NCBI GenBank assembly: GCA_037074705.1
Contig: CM073594.1
Span: 80,477,009-80,541,008, forward strand
Direction: 5' to 3'
Length of the DNA stretch: 64,000 bases
Origin: Zhengitettix transpicula
Lineage: Eukaryota; Arthropoda; Insecta; Orthoptera; Tetrigidae
Part shown: one piece after another, positions 36,116-46,330 of the stretch
How positions within the stretch are numbered: position 1 is the first letter of the stretch
Layout: each line of letters opens with the position of its first letter
The notes under the pieces: model-generated
Told to the model about the DNA's origin: nothing
Database searches by the model: none
What the model saw: the letters and a program-made list of their open reading frames with translations, nothing else
Position numbers and translations under genes: made by a program

Positions 36116-37110
36116 TGTGGTAATTAAAGACAATTAGTAATTAATAATTAAAATAAATTTTGGACTAGCGGCTAAAACACACAAATTACACACATGAATG
36201 GGCAATCATATAACATGTCTAAAGTATTGTAGGACTTTTGGCGCGCTGAACGAAACCTGTAAGTCAGTCAGCGATAAAGTACAGCGGAAATCGGTTGTTA
36301 TAGAAAGAGTCCAGACATTGTCAAAGTATTGTAAAATAAAGTTGTTGGATTAAAGCAGAGTGGAGCATTCATCGATCGAGTTATTGCAGCGTAAAGATTG
36401 CAGAGTATACCAGTTTTGTAAAAATATAACTGTGTAAGGACTTCGTGGAGGAATCATTAGCATAAAAAAGTTGGTGAATTATCGCAGAATAAGTCGTCGT
36501 CGAGATATAGCCAACACTTGCTGAACCAACAGTGATGTGTAGAGTCATTGAAAAGAATGACCTGTAAAGTGTGTGTAAGTGTTTCTGAACGAGTTAAAAT
36601 TGCCCTGGTACCAGAGAACTGTAAGTCATACATCCATTAAATTATCATTGTAAACTATTAACCTAAGATAAATCGTCAGATTTCGGGTTTTTGAATATCA
36701 TTAATATTTTATATTGCATTGTAAATATACTTTAAAGTCGCAGATAACTTTATAAAAATTCAACTGTCCACAAATAGATTTCTTTATTTAAAGGCCCAGT
36801 GAAGACCCTGAAAGAGAGAGCAAAATTTTGATTGTACATGATAACTATTTGTAAATTTAAATTTTTGTGAGAGTAAATAAATTAATGTGTTTGTTTAGTT
36901 AAAATTTCTTATTTATTAAATATCCTTTCATTTAAAAGTAAAATAATTTAAATTAATGCATTAACGCAGGGTAATTCATCTTAATTTTTTATTATCCCAG
37001 AATATTACAAATTGGCTTCACCAACGTGGTGCACTGTTGTATTTAATTGTTTATTAGTTTGTGTTTACCACAAAATTGGCACCTCAACGTGAAACTAATC
37101 ATATTTAAAT
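36116..37110 (+). mobile_element. Family B LTR-like element, copy B3
   Basis: Starts TGTGGTAATTAAAGAC at the TA tract and shows CTGGTACCAG (36605-36614), GTAAGT (36621), TCGTCAGATTTCGG, GGCCCAG (to 36799) and GACCCTGAAAGAGAG. It ends in ATATTACA (37009). A TTGGCTTCACCAACGTGG unit follows at 37013 and a second one (TTGGCACCTCAACGTG) at 37076, 63 bases on. An LTR of about 894 bp followed by a primer-binding-site-like string fits an LTR retrotransposon end, but the duplicated unit and absent coding region do not fit a standard solo LTR. Confidence 0.65.
36621..36799 (+). other. Intron-like module in B3
   Basis: 179 bases from GTAAGT to GCCCAG with TCGTCAGATTTCGG in the middle; the left half is nearly identical to copy B4 read on the other strand. 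Confidence 0.5.
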
Positions 37111-37204
37111 TTCTTTAATTTTGTGTATATATATAATATGCATTTCTGTGGTATTTATTTTTCATAATTGTATAACTATAAAATTTGTTTCGTTAGGTTA
37201 AAAG

Positions 37205-37565
37205 ATCACGTGTTTTGAGAGGCGTATGTTCTGGGGTCGAGACCTTAGGCATACGATAAAAGTTGTAAGCTGTTCCCATTGGCCAGCTGCCTTCTCAACT
37301 GATCGAGGTACGGAGAAGGGAATGCTGCGTCCCCATAGCAAACCCCTCTCCCGCCATCCGTTCGGCGTGGGACTTGTACAAAGTACCTGAAGTACTTGAT
37401 GCTGGTTGAATAGGGTTTGTCCGGCATCACCTTTAGGCGAATGCCGGATAGATTCCTGAAACTATAGACTAGGGGTCCTATTTAAATCGTAGGCTACCTT
37501 TCTGTACCCTTCCCCATCCCCCCTTTCAATTCCATTCCCCTAAGCTATTTTAGGGGAGTCGTCAC
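37205..37565 (+). mobile_element. Family A retroposon, copy A4 (diverged, 5' truncated)
   Basis: Reads GTTTTGAGAGGCGTATGTTC through the central body to TTTTAGGGGAGTCGTCACC; the 3' tail is lost. More diverged than other copies, so probably old. Confidence 0.75.
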
Positions 37566-37572
37566 CTCGATC

Positions 37573-37842
37573 CGACAGAATTAGAAAAATTCACGGGATT
37601 GCTTGACGGAAACAATTTAAAGTTTAATTTTTTTTTGCTAATTGCAGAATATAAAAAATTAATAATTCAGTTGTCTGACAACACCAGACAATATTTTTAT
37701 TTATTTGCTACAACGTTTCAGTACTTGTTTGTACCTTCCTCAGGTCTTTCCTGCGGAGAAATTGTACAAAATAAATTTGTTTTTATCGAGAATATCAATG
37801 AATTTATAAAAGTGATTGAACGAAAAATATTATACGAGGGTG
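37573..37842 (-). mobile_element. Penelope-like arm (left partner of 44508-44766)
   Basis: An inverted, about 80-90% similar copy lies at 44508-44766. On minus it reads CTGAGGA (37743-37737), a GGTAC/GTAC hairpin and GAAAC (tttc at 37716-37719), the hammerhead-like order. Directly outside its inner end (37834-37865) is ACGAGGGTGATCTGATAAG, which resembles the mariner terminal repeat that also adjoins the right partner. The 96-codon frame at 37599-37889 is a product of this repeat. Confidence 0.65.
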
Positions 37843-37869
37843 ATCTGATAAGCTTCCAACCCAACAAAG

Positions 37870-38530
37870 ATAGAAGGGTATCCAGCTAGTATACAATAAC
37901 CAAAACGTACAACACAGAGTAATGCAACTTCTCTCATTCGAAACACGTGAACTTTTATCACAGTGTGTTCAATCTTTTGTGTCTGTGTACAGTACAGCAC
38001 GTAACAAATATAGCATTGTTGACAGGTATTGATCAAAATGTCGATCACAACAAATGTCTTACGCGCTCAAGTATTATTGGAGTATTCGTACTGCTTCTGT
38101 GGCTTCACTAATCCTTGTAACCAGGTCCGTGCGAGTATCTACCGGAGTCTCGTACACTACGTTCACACGCCGCCAGTAGAAGAAGTCCATTGGTGTTTAG
38201 TGACCGAGCTGGCCATGGAACAGAATTGGAAAGAAGTATGGCTTTGTCATCCAAATCATTATAAGAATCTACATATTGTGACTAACGTTTTATTGTCTCA
38301 CTTCTATCATCGAATTTTCTATTAACAATAGACTCAATAAATCTCTCTCATCGATCTCAGGTGAAACACCGGAACCGCAATAATACTAAAAAGTAATATT
38401 CTCCTTTCCTACCACAGATACCTTGACTTTAGTGGCTGTACTCTTCTCCGTCAATTTAATTTTAGTATTGTTTAAAAAGTTTATAATTTATTATCAGGTT
38501 AAATTAAAACTGGAAAAGAATATTTAGATC
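37870..38530. other. No recognised gene
   Basis: A 98-codon frame at 38029-38325 (plus) has balanced composition but no motif I can name. Its position just inside a mariner-terminus-like string raises the possibility of decayed transposon interior. Confidence 0.3.
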
Positions 38531-38780
38531 CTGAATACACCCATTTCGTGGTGTTTGAAATTTACACTCACGAAACTAAGCGCGATCTAAGAACCAGGAT
38601 CAAAGAACATAAGGCTATTACAAACTACCCAAGTAAATGTATTTAGATTTAACGAAGCATAGACACCTACATAATCGCAACTTTAATCGGACTAATTTCA
38701 GAATTATTGACGTCGAACCCAACGAGACAGCTCCACTTAAATTAAAGAATAGGCCCAATATCAAAGAAAAATTCGGATAA
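38530..38780 (+). pseudogene. GIY-YIG endonuclease relic
   Basis: One frame reads TKRDLRTRIKEHKAITN and then, after two stops and a frameshift, KHRHLHNRNFNRTNFRIID and VEPNETAPLKLKN. This follows the second half of the GIY-YIG nuclease fold (G.T.R.L..R...H, then a histidine/asparagine segment, then a .IID.E.NE..R stretch holding the metal-binding glutamate). The GIY and YIG strands themselves are not visible. Penelope-like elements carry this domain, and a Penelope-like arm lies 700 bases upstream, but the reverse transcriptase that follows is of non-LTR type, so the two may be unrelated neighbours. Confidence 0.5.
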
Positions 38781-38839
38781 CTAAAGACATACTAGTTTCT
38801 CGCAAAAGGCTCTGCCAAACGAATACATTTAAAAATATT

Positions 38840-40680
38840 AATTCATCGCCAAAATTCTTGACTTTCTTACGATCTTATAGACGTATCTACAGGAAAGTGC
38901 TTGTTGCTGCTGCTAAAAAATTACATACATTGGAGAATATAGCCAACTCAAATAACAAAATAAAAGCAATTTGGGAGGTGATTAAAAATATCTCAGGTAA
39001 AGTCAATTATAACGCGACAGATATAAAGCTTGTCGATGACAGGGTTTCACCAACAGAGACGCTGCAGGCATATTTAGTTCATAGTTTGTGCATGTGTCGA
39101 ATCAATTTTCTAACAATAAGCCATCAGAAGGTCGTGCTTTTTATAAACTGGTACAAAACGCCGTACCGAGTGTTCAGAATTCCATTTTCCTTCAACCGGT
39201 TACCAATATCGAAATTATAAAGTAATAAGAAAGTTAAAATGTAACCAATCTGCGGATATACATGGCATCTCAAGCAAAGTTGTGAATCACTGTGCCGACG
39301 TCATAGCTACTCCCCTTCAAATCATATTCAACGCGTGTCTTTATACCGGCATTTTTCCCGACTTCCTTGAAGCTGCAAAAGTTATTCCGATCTTCAAGAA
39401 GGGTTCGCTCACCGACATATCAAATTACAGACCAATTTCCCTACTTCCGATATTTTCAAAAATACTAGAAAAAATTTTACACAAAAAGCTACTTGAATTC
39501 TTGACGAAGTATAAAGCAATTACTCCTGCTCAACAGGGCTTCCTCAACAAAAATCCACGAGCACGGCTATGTACGAGTTCATTCAAAGTATACAAAATTC
39601 CCTTGATGAAAAACTGAAAGAAGCCGGAATTTTTGCTGATCTCTCGAAGGCATTTGATCTTGTAGATCACAGCATAGTCCTCCAAAAATTAGAATATTAT
39701 GAGATCAGAGGCAACGCTTTGGCACTCTTTAAATCTTATCTCAACAATCGGAAACAGAAGGTAGCCTTAAAAAACAAAGCTGGTGAGGTGCACTTGTCAG
39801 GCATTGCTTGTGGCGTGCCTCAAGGCTCCATATTAGGTCGCTGCTTTATCTTTTGTATATTAATGATCTTCCAGAATATATGGAACCTATAAAATCTGTC
39901 TTATACGCAGATGACACTAATTTGTTAATTACGGACATTGATTTAAATAATCTCAATGCGAAGATTGAGACTGCATCTAGAAACCTAAATACTTGGTTCG
40001 CCGCCAATAAATTAACGCTCAACGTACAGAAAACTAAGTTAGTTCGTTTTACAACAGAAACCAACTACATCGTAACGGATAAGTTATCAGATCATGCGAC
40101 TTTCCGCGGGTCGACAAGTCGACAGTAAATTAAAATGGAACTTGCACAGTGATCGCCTCGTGCGCAAACTTAGTTCTGTTTGTTACTCATTGGGAGTATT
40201 GATGCAAAGGTTGATACAAAAACTGCTTCACTAGTCTATTTTGCCTACTTACATTCACATATGTGTTACGGTATTGCCAACTGGGGCAATTGTTCTCGTA
40301 GTGTGGATGTTTTCAAGCTGCAAAAACGAGCCATTAGAATTATATCAGGTTCAGATGCTAGAGAAAGCTGCTGACCGCTGTTCAAAAGACTTCATATTCT
40401 GACTCTACCTAGCGCTAACATATTAGAAGTACTAAAATTTCTTAAACGCAACATGAACCTTTTTGCAAGTAACGGGTTCAATCATGGAGGAACTGTTCAG
40501 TTCTCAGTCACTACGCGTCTAGCGTTCATTACTCCGGTACCGCACTATTTAACATCCTTCCTGAACATGTAAAGAACATCAACAACTACAACGAATTCGT
40601 CAAGGAGTGTAAAACTTTTCTTGTAAATGGAACTTATTACTCCGTACACGAATTTTTGAATCGGTCTCACATTCGCTGAA
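38840..40680 (+). pseudogene. CR1/Jockey-like non-LTR retrotransposon ORF2 relic
   Basis: Reverse transcriptase motifs appear in order across at least three frameshifts. There is a linker segment (IWEVIKNISGKVN, near 38970-39010), FPDFLEAAKVIPIFKKG and NYRPISLLPIFSKILEK (39350-39475), and FADLSKAFDLVDH (39632-39670). GVPQGS follows at 39812-39829 and YADDT, with both catalytic aspartates kept, at 39904-39918. Then come LNTWFAANKLTLNVQKTK and the C-terminal LQKRAIRIISG (40318-40350). The order and the LQKRAIRII tail fit the CR1/L2/Jockey group. The N-terminal endonuclease is not seen. It would have copied its own RNA at a nicked target; it is now dead. The 3' end continues to about 41460. Confidence 0.85.
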
Positions 40681-41460
40681 CTGCCTTGCCTACAAAATTG
40701 CAGAATATGCTATAAATATTTAAATAGTTTGTCCAGTTTCCCCCTTTTGGTTCTGTTTTTTCTGCCTCTGCTTTCTGTTTTAGTAAATATCCATGACGAC
40801 ATCCCTCCGTACCTAGCGACAGGAGATGAATACCAGGAAGTGATTAGTGTCGTTCGCGTGTTTCCTACAAATAGTGTGTATGATTGTAGTGAGTAGACAA
40901 ATGTGAACAGATATGAATTTGTGTATGTGTGTGTGTCTAACCTATTAATATTAATTCTGTTTATATGTAATTTATCTACTGTACATTTGTGACGAATCCT
41001 ATTTCCTCTTAAGAGGGCAAATGTGGGGGGGGGGGGGTGTAGACAGGCTATGTATAGGATAATCCACATTGTGGCAACTCCCCTCTTATACCATAGGAAA
41101 GGGTGGAGGAAGGTAGCCAAGGGTAACTAGAGCCCCCGGGATATACTTCAAGGATCCTACCCGGTATTCGCCTAAAAGTAATGCAGGACAAACCCTATAA
41201 AAACCTGCATCAGGTAGGTTGGGCATTTGCTACTTGTCCCACGCCCTTCCGATGGCGGGAGAGGTGTTTTCTGTGGCGTCGCAGCTTACCCCTCGCCATT
41301 CCTTGGCCAGTTTAGGAGGTAGCTGGCCGACTATTCCAATAGGAATAGCGAACAATTCTTACCGTATGCCCAAGGTCTGCGACCCCGGAACATACGCCTC
41401 TCAAATCAGGCCGAGGTGGGCTAATGGTGAATAAATCTATCTATTTATCTAACTATAGTG
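40681..41460 (+). mobile_element. 3' end of the CR1-like element, split by family A
   Basis: After the last coding motif the sequence runs through GAATCCTATTTCCTC and AAGAGGGCAAATG, is interrupted by family A copy A5 (41022-41425), and resumes with GGGCTAATGGTGAATAAATC followed by a TATCTATTTATCTA tail. Non-LTR elements of this group end in short tandem tails of that type. A long minus-strand frame here (40710-41120) crosses the boundary of the two elements and is not a gene. Confidence 0.6.
41022..41425 (-). mobile_element. Family A retroposon, copy A5 (subfamily II)
   Basis: Subfamily II 3' end (TATACATAGCCTGTCTACACC) with a 13-base C run (on minus) in place of poly(A). An internal deletion removes the AAATCCC...GCATCC section near 41100, and the 5' end stops at CACCTCGGCCTG. 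Confidence 0.8.
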
Positions 41461-41464
41461 CCAG

Positions 41465-42665
41465 AATCATCTCCGAAATGATCAAAAAAAAGATATAAAC
41501 TAAGTAAAATCTATGAACTTTTATTGGGTACCTGATATCTTCCGCTTCTTTTCATTGCTCTGTTTGACAAATTCGCTTTCATTTAGTTTGTTCACCTTGA
41601 GGAGGTCGGCCAATTTGTAGTAGAAACATTGCACCTGTCCAATTACAAGTTTCTATTTATTCATATTTTAAATATGTACCACTAAATTTCTGGTTCGTTT
41701 GAAGGAAAGAAAATAAGTTCAGTAATCACTTTTGATTATTTATTCGACTTCTAATGGACGTTAATCTTTTTCCTAAGAAAATTTTTACTTTTTTAAATTC
41801 AGGAAGCTTGTCGTTATTACTGAACTCGTCGTATGTTTATTGAAATGTTTGATGTTGAACGCAGTATGAAGTCCAGCTCCCGCATGTGACAAGAGTGACA
41901 GAGGCTTCACCCTGTTGGGATGAAGTCTCATTAAGCAAGGGAGAGTTGTTCCCCATCTACAGCGAAATCAGCGCCACAACAAGAACAACAACAGCACTTG
42001 TCTTGGCCACTCCAAACTCGGAATGTCCAGAGCCGCAGACCCTTTCCAGAGGCAGCAATTACCGTGTCCAAATCTGACTTTTAATTGAGACAGTTGTGAA
42101 CCCTGACTCCTAGAAATCAGTTTAGAACTCCTAACTTACTCTGCGCCGGCTCGCTCTATACTTACGCCATAAAATTAATTTCGTAATGAGATAGATTAAT
42201 TAACTAAATAATATTCCAATTCATATTAAGAAATAAATATTTTGAGAGACTCAAAAATATCAGCAAATGTGGGATATTTGAATGTAAAGTGTAAACGAAA
42301 AATATTGCACTAAATTAAACGTGGAACATTTGATGGTCAACGATGAAAAACGCAAAGGAATTTACAGTATTTTACCTGAATATAAAGAATTGAATTTATT
42401 TATACTCTATTATCGAGTTAATATGAAATATATATAGTCCACTGAATAATAACAGCATTTTAAATCTAATAAAATTTAAAAATGAATTTAGAATGTTAAA
42501 TAGTGAATAAGGTTTGTATATCGTTTGAAGAGGTGCATCACAAATTCACAAATTCTTGATTTTAGTTATGTTAAAGATTTAAAATGTTACTTTTAGTAAT
42601 TTCTGATAATGAGAGGGTCCCACATTGGTTTGCGAGACGCGTCCCAAGGTCACAGGGAAAGAATT
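41465..42665. other. No gene seen
   Basis: Moderately AT-rich. A 63-codon frame at 41886-42077 has no motif. Confidence 0.45.
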
Positions 42666-42670
42666 TGACA

Positions 42671-42991
42671 ATGGAAGGACTAGTAAATAAAAGCTAGTGA
42701 ATTTCGTTGTTCACCTGTTGACAGTTACTCACCAAAGATTCAGCCATTTTGGACGCGCAGTTGTTATGTAACAGTAGTTTGAGTGATCAATGTGACTGTT
42801 TTTGTGAAAATGGACAAAATCGAGTATCGTGCTGTTTTTAAATATTTGTTTTTGAAAGGCAATACGCCTACACAAATCAAAGATGAGTTGGATTCTGTGT
42901 ATGGCGACGCTGCAACATCATTTACCTCAGTGAAATTTTGGGCAGCTGAATTTAAATGTGGCCGTAAGAGCTTGGGAGACGATGAACGTTG
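42671..42991 (+). pseudogene. mariner transposase N-terminal fragment
   Basis: The frame at 42783-42992 encodes MDKIEYRAVFKYLFLKG, NTPTQIKDELDSVYGD and FTSVKFWAAEFKCGRKSLGD, the helix-turn-helix DNA-binding start of mariner transposase, then stops after GDDER where the family continues with WGRP. The untranslated leader (from ACTAGTAAATAAAAGCTA) is shared with the second copy at 43396-44505, but the terminal inverted repeat is gone. It keeps about 60 of the roughly 345 residues of a full protein. Confidence 0.85.
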
Positions 42992-42994
42992 AGT

Positions 42995-43393
42995 CAGTTT
43001 CAGTGTCTGGATCAATACATAAATTATATAAATATTTTGTTGTAAATGGAACAAAAGTTGTGAATCAGGGACCACGTTGAAGAGGCGAAAACGTTTCTAG
43101 ATTAGAGTACGGGTTATTAGAAAAGAACAGAACGGATATAAACACTCTTTATAAAGCAAACAGCAGTGGTAAATCAGGATCTAACTAAGAATGTCAGGGT
43201 AATCATAATTCGAATTTAAATAATAAGATGTAGCTTACAGGAAAGTACTAATAATTATATAAGGTTATGTGGGACTTCCGTTATATATTTCTGATAATAT
43301 TTATTATTTTATGTAAATAGACTGATCGTAGGCCAAATTGTAGATCCAAAGTAATGACACTCACACACTACTTTATGTTTTGTATATTACGAG
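42995..43393. other. Spacer between two mariner copies
   Basis: AT-rich sequence with no motif; not obviously mariner. Confidence 0.4.
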
Positions 43394-43395
43394 TA

Positions 43396-44505
43396 CAAGG
43401 GTGGTCTGAAAAGTTTCCGACCTCAACGTGAAGATGGCAGAACTAGTAAATAAAAGCTATCGAGTTTCGTTGTTTATCCGTTAACAGTTACTCACCAAAG
43501 TTTCAGCCATTTTGGACGCGCAGTTGTTATGTAACAGTCGTTTGAGTGAGTTGATATGATTGTTTTTGTTAAAATGTATGGGGACACTGCACCATCATTT
43601 ACCTCAGTGAAATTTTGGGCAGCTGAATTTAAACGTGGTCGTAAAAGCTTGGGAGACGATGAACGTTGGGGACGTCCAAAAACTGCAACTACCGTCTAAA
43701 ACATCGCCAAAGTTCACCGCCGAACTAAAGTGAGAGAGATAGCAGAGGTCATGAGAACGTGTTTGTCACATATTATATCAACATTTAGGCATGAGAAGGC
43801 TGTCCGCGCGTTGGATGCCGCGTTTGCTCACGTTAGACCAAAACGTGTTCGAATGAACATTTCCAACGCTCTGTTGGCTCCGATTAATTACTGTTGATGA
43901 AACTTGGATACATCATTATACGCCCGAAACAAAAATACAGTCCAAAAATTGGACTGCAAAGAGGGAACCGGCTCTAAAAAAAGGAAAAACTGTTTTTTGG
44001 CTGGGAAAGTGATGGCGACTGTTTTTTGGGATAGTCATGGAGTTATTTTAATCGATTATCTTCAAAAAGGAAGGAAAAAACATTACAGGAGCATCATTAC
44101 TTGACAAGCTGAAGGCAGAACTTGCGGAAAAACGGCCACATTTGCAGAAAGACAACACATAGTTTCACACCTAGGCGGTTGCCATGGCGAAAATCCACGA
44201 ATTACGGTTTGAACTGCTTGACCATCCAAATCTAGCCCCAAGCGACTTCTTCTTGTTCCGTCATCTAAAAATTGCGCTCGGAGGACAGAGATTTTCGTCA
44301 AATGAAGAGGCAATCACCTTCGTGAACACTTATTTTGCAGGGGAAAACGCCGAGTACTTTTTGGACGGGTTACAGAGATGGGAGCATCGCTGTGAGAAGT
44401 GTGGAGAGTTACAAGGAGACTATAAATATATAAAATATATAAATAAAAATTTAAAAAAATTATCTTCTATCATTGTTTGGTCGAAAACATTTCAGACCAC
44501 CCTCG
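43396..44505 (+). mobile_element. mariner element, nearly complete but dead
   Basis: Terminal inverted repeats CAAGGGTGGTCTGAAAAG (43396-43413) and CGAGGGTGGTCTGAAATG (ending 44505, minus) are flanked by TA duplications (43394-43395, 44506-44507). The 1110-bp length is short of the usual 1.3 kb because the leader joins directly to MYGD..., removing about 30 N-terminal codons present in the fragment upstream. The transposase then follows in broken frames with stops near 43698 and later. The first catalytic aspartate is in VDETW (43896-43898) and the second in LQKDN (44151-44153). The third, normally in SPDLAPSD, is lost: the sequence reads LDHPNLAPSDFF (44217-44252). A DD34D enzyme without it cannot cut. 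Confidence 0.9.
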
Positions 44506-44507
44506 TA

Positions 44508-44766
44508 TAATATTTTTCGTTCAACCACTTTTATAAATTCATTGGCATCTCGATAAAAACAAATTTATTTTGTACAATTTCTCCGCAGGAAAGACCTGAG
44601 GAAGATACAAACACGTACCGAAACGTTGTCGTAAATAAATAAAAATATTGTCTGGTATTGGTCAGAAAACTGAATTATTAATTTTTTAGTTTCTACTATC
44701 AACAAAAAAAATATTTTAAACTTTAAATTGTTTCCGTCAAGCAATCCCATGAATTTTCGTAATTCT
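44508..44766 (+). mobile_element. Penelope-like arm (right partner of 37573-37842)
   Basis: Carries CTGAGGA (44596-44602), an imperfect GATAC/GTACC hairpin, GAAA (44620-44623), then CGTTGTCGTAAA. It is inverted relative to the left partner 6.7 kb away. The mariner right end abuts its start at a shared TA. Confidence 0.65.
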
Positions 44767-44769
44767 GGC

Positions 44770-45010
44770 GCATCCTCACATGGTCAAGCTGCCATTGTTA
44801 CTTGAAGTAAACTCCGGTTTTAGATGTCTAGAAGATTTACGATGACTAACACGTTCAAACTGATTTCAATTCCATTGTTTTCTTTTCGTCGGCGAAATCA
44901 TAAAGTGTGTATTCAGTCGTACTACAATATAATATTTTGTAGATGCATTAAATATTTTAATATTTTTTTAGTTGGTTTAAATAATGTAACTGTACAACAT
45001 TTTCAGTATC
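44770..45010. other. No gene seen
   Basis: AT-rich; a 69-codon plus-strand frame (44824-45033) has no motif. Confidence 0.4.
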
Positions 45011-45960
45011 TCAGTGTAGATAGTTACTTATAGTAAGGAAGCTATGGAGGGTTATATTTCTTGTGTCGGTGAGGATCTGGAGTGGTGATTGGATCGCTGA
45101 AGTCACTTCTGGTGTGGATTGTGTTATTTCAAACGTACTGAGTTTACCGTTAATGCCTGCAGATAGCACAGTCAGGCTGTGGGGAAACAGAAAAAGAAAA
45201 AGAAGAAGAAAATTATGGGTCAATTTGGTGAGTAAGTTGCGAATTCTTGATATTATTACATGATGCCTTCTTGAGATGTTTTTGGGGAGAGATACGTCGT
45301 GGTAGCTCTCCAATTCTCTGAAGAATATCCCTTCATTTTATCCTGTTCTCTTCGTGTACCTTCCAGTTTTTTTTAAAAAAAAGCAGCCAGAGGACTGCGC
45401 TGGAATAATTTTTGGTATCTGGGGTTGTCGAGATGTTGCAAGCTGGCCAGCCTCCATGTTTCCTGTTATGCCATAGTGTGCGGGAATCTACGCTAGCGTT
45501 ATTTTATTCTTCTTCAGGTCGCTCCTCCAACAATGTCTCGGATTAGGTTGTTCTTTCATTCCTGCAGGACTGGTTTGTTAGTGAACTGATGGTGGCGAGG
45601 GAGTCACTTACAAAGAGGATGTTCATACAGGGACTTTCCTCACAGAAAATGGTTGCCATGACTAGGGCTAAAGTTTCTGCAGTGGTTGTAGACGCCTCCT
45701 TATCTACTGATGTAGATCTGGATGTTTCAGCAGTGAAAAACGCGCAGCCTACGCCTTCCTTTGACCTGCAGGCGTCAGTGTGTGTGTTCCTTCTGGAGTG
45801 CGGTAAGTTCTTCCTCCTATCGATTTTTTAAGCTTTGTGCCGCTTTTGAGCAGAGAGATATCTGTTGGGATGCAATGAAGTTTCCATGGAGGGTTCTTGT
45901 TACGGTGTATGCGAGACAGAGAGAGACAATCGGACGAGAGTGAATTTTTGAAGGCCGAGT
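45011..45960 (-). pseudogene. Non-LTR retrotransposon C-terminus with RNase H domain, decayed
   Basis: Read on minus, a PPWKLHCIPTDISLL segment (about 45895-45850) precedes an RNase H domain. Its catalytic residues are all visible: D in TDACRSKEGVGCAFF (45776-45774), E in TTAETLALV (45677-45675), D in NILFVSDSLATISSL (45605-45603), and the late IPAHYGITGNMEAGQLAT block (45487-45430), one substitution short of the usual HSG. Then come SRRHHVIISRIRNLLTKLTH (about 45270-45215) and a tail like the conserved SRR.EVVI.RLRIGHT.LTH segment of I/R1/Jockey-type elements. Frames shift several times. RNase H in such elements removes the RNA template during insertion. The reverse transcriptase part is not present upstream. 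Confidence 0.8.
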
Positions 45961-46019
45961 AGAAAGGAAATGGGGAAGATTATTTATAAATTTTACAAAT
46001 AAGAGAAATATTGATACAA

Positions 46020-46330
46020 ATTTAGTCTGCTATACTCAATATATTTTACACCATTTTGACGCGGGTATGCAAACTGATAGCACATATACAGATTTTGTTC
46101 CTGTTAGTCATATTTTAATTGTACAATCTGTCATTGCTGGACCTATTTCAGAATGGTTTAAAAATTATTTATTAAATAGATTACAATATCTAAACAACTT
46201 ATATCAGTTGAAAGTGTAGGAGTGTCATGTGTTCCTGGACGCTCTCTTTTATATTATTCTTTGATATTTATATAAATGATATTGAATCATCTATCTCTAA
46301 TTTTATATTATTGCTGTTTCCTGCTGACGT
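46020..46330 (+). pseudogene. Non-LTR reverse transcriptase fragment
   Basis: WFKNYLLNRLQYL (near 46155) is followed by SVGVSCVPGRSLLYYS and IFINDIESSISNFIL (46215-46310), i.e. a mutated GVPQGSLLGPLLF...YINDI block. The catalytic box has decayed to FPADVN (46318-46335) with one aspartate lost. It is interrupted at the box by family B copy B4. The piece at 48490-49172 may be its far end. Confidence 0.7.

Noticed and set aside
36116..37012. Complete LTR retrotransposon
   Set aside because: No gag, protease, RT or integrase motif lies beside any family B copy, and no direct pair of LTRs flanks an interior, so only LTR-like units are reported.
38029..38325. 98-codon plus frame as a host gene
   Set aside because: No motif, no promoter or splice context, and it lies in a nest of transposon relics.
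40710..41120. 136-codon minus-strand open frame
   Set aside because: It crosses the boundary between the CR1-like 3' end and family A copy A5, so it is an accident of two joined repeats.
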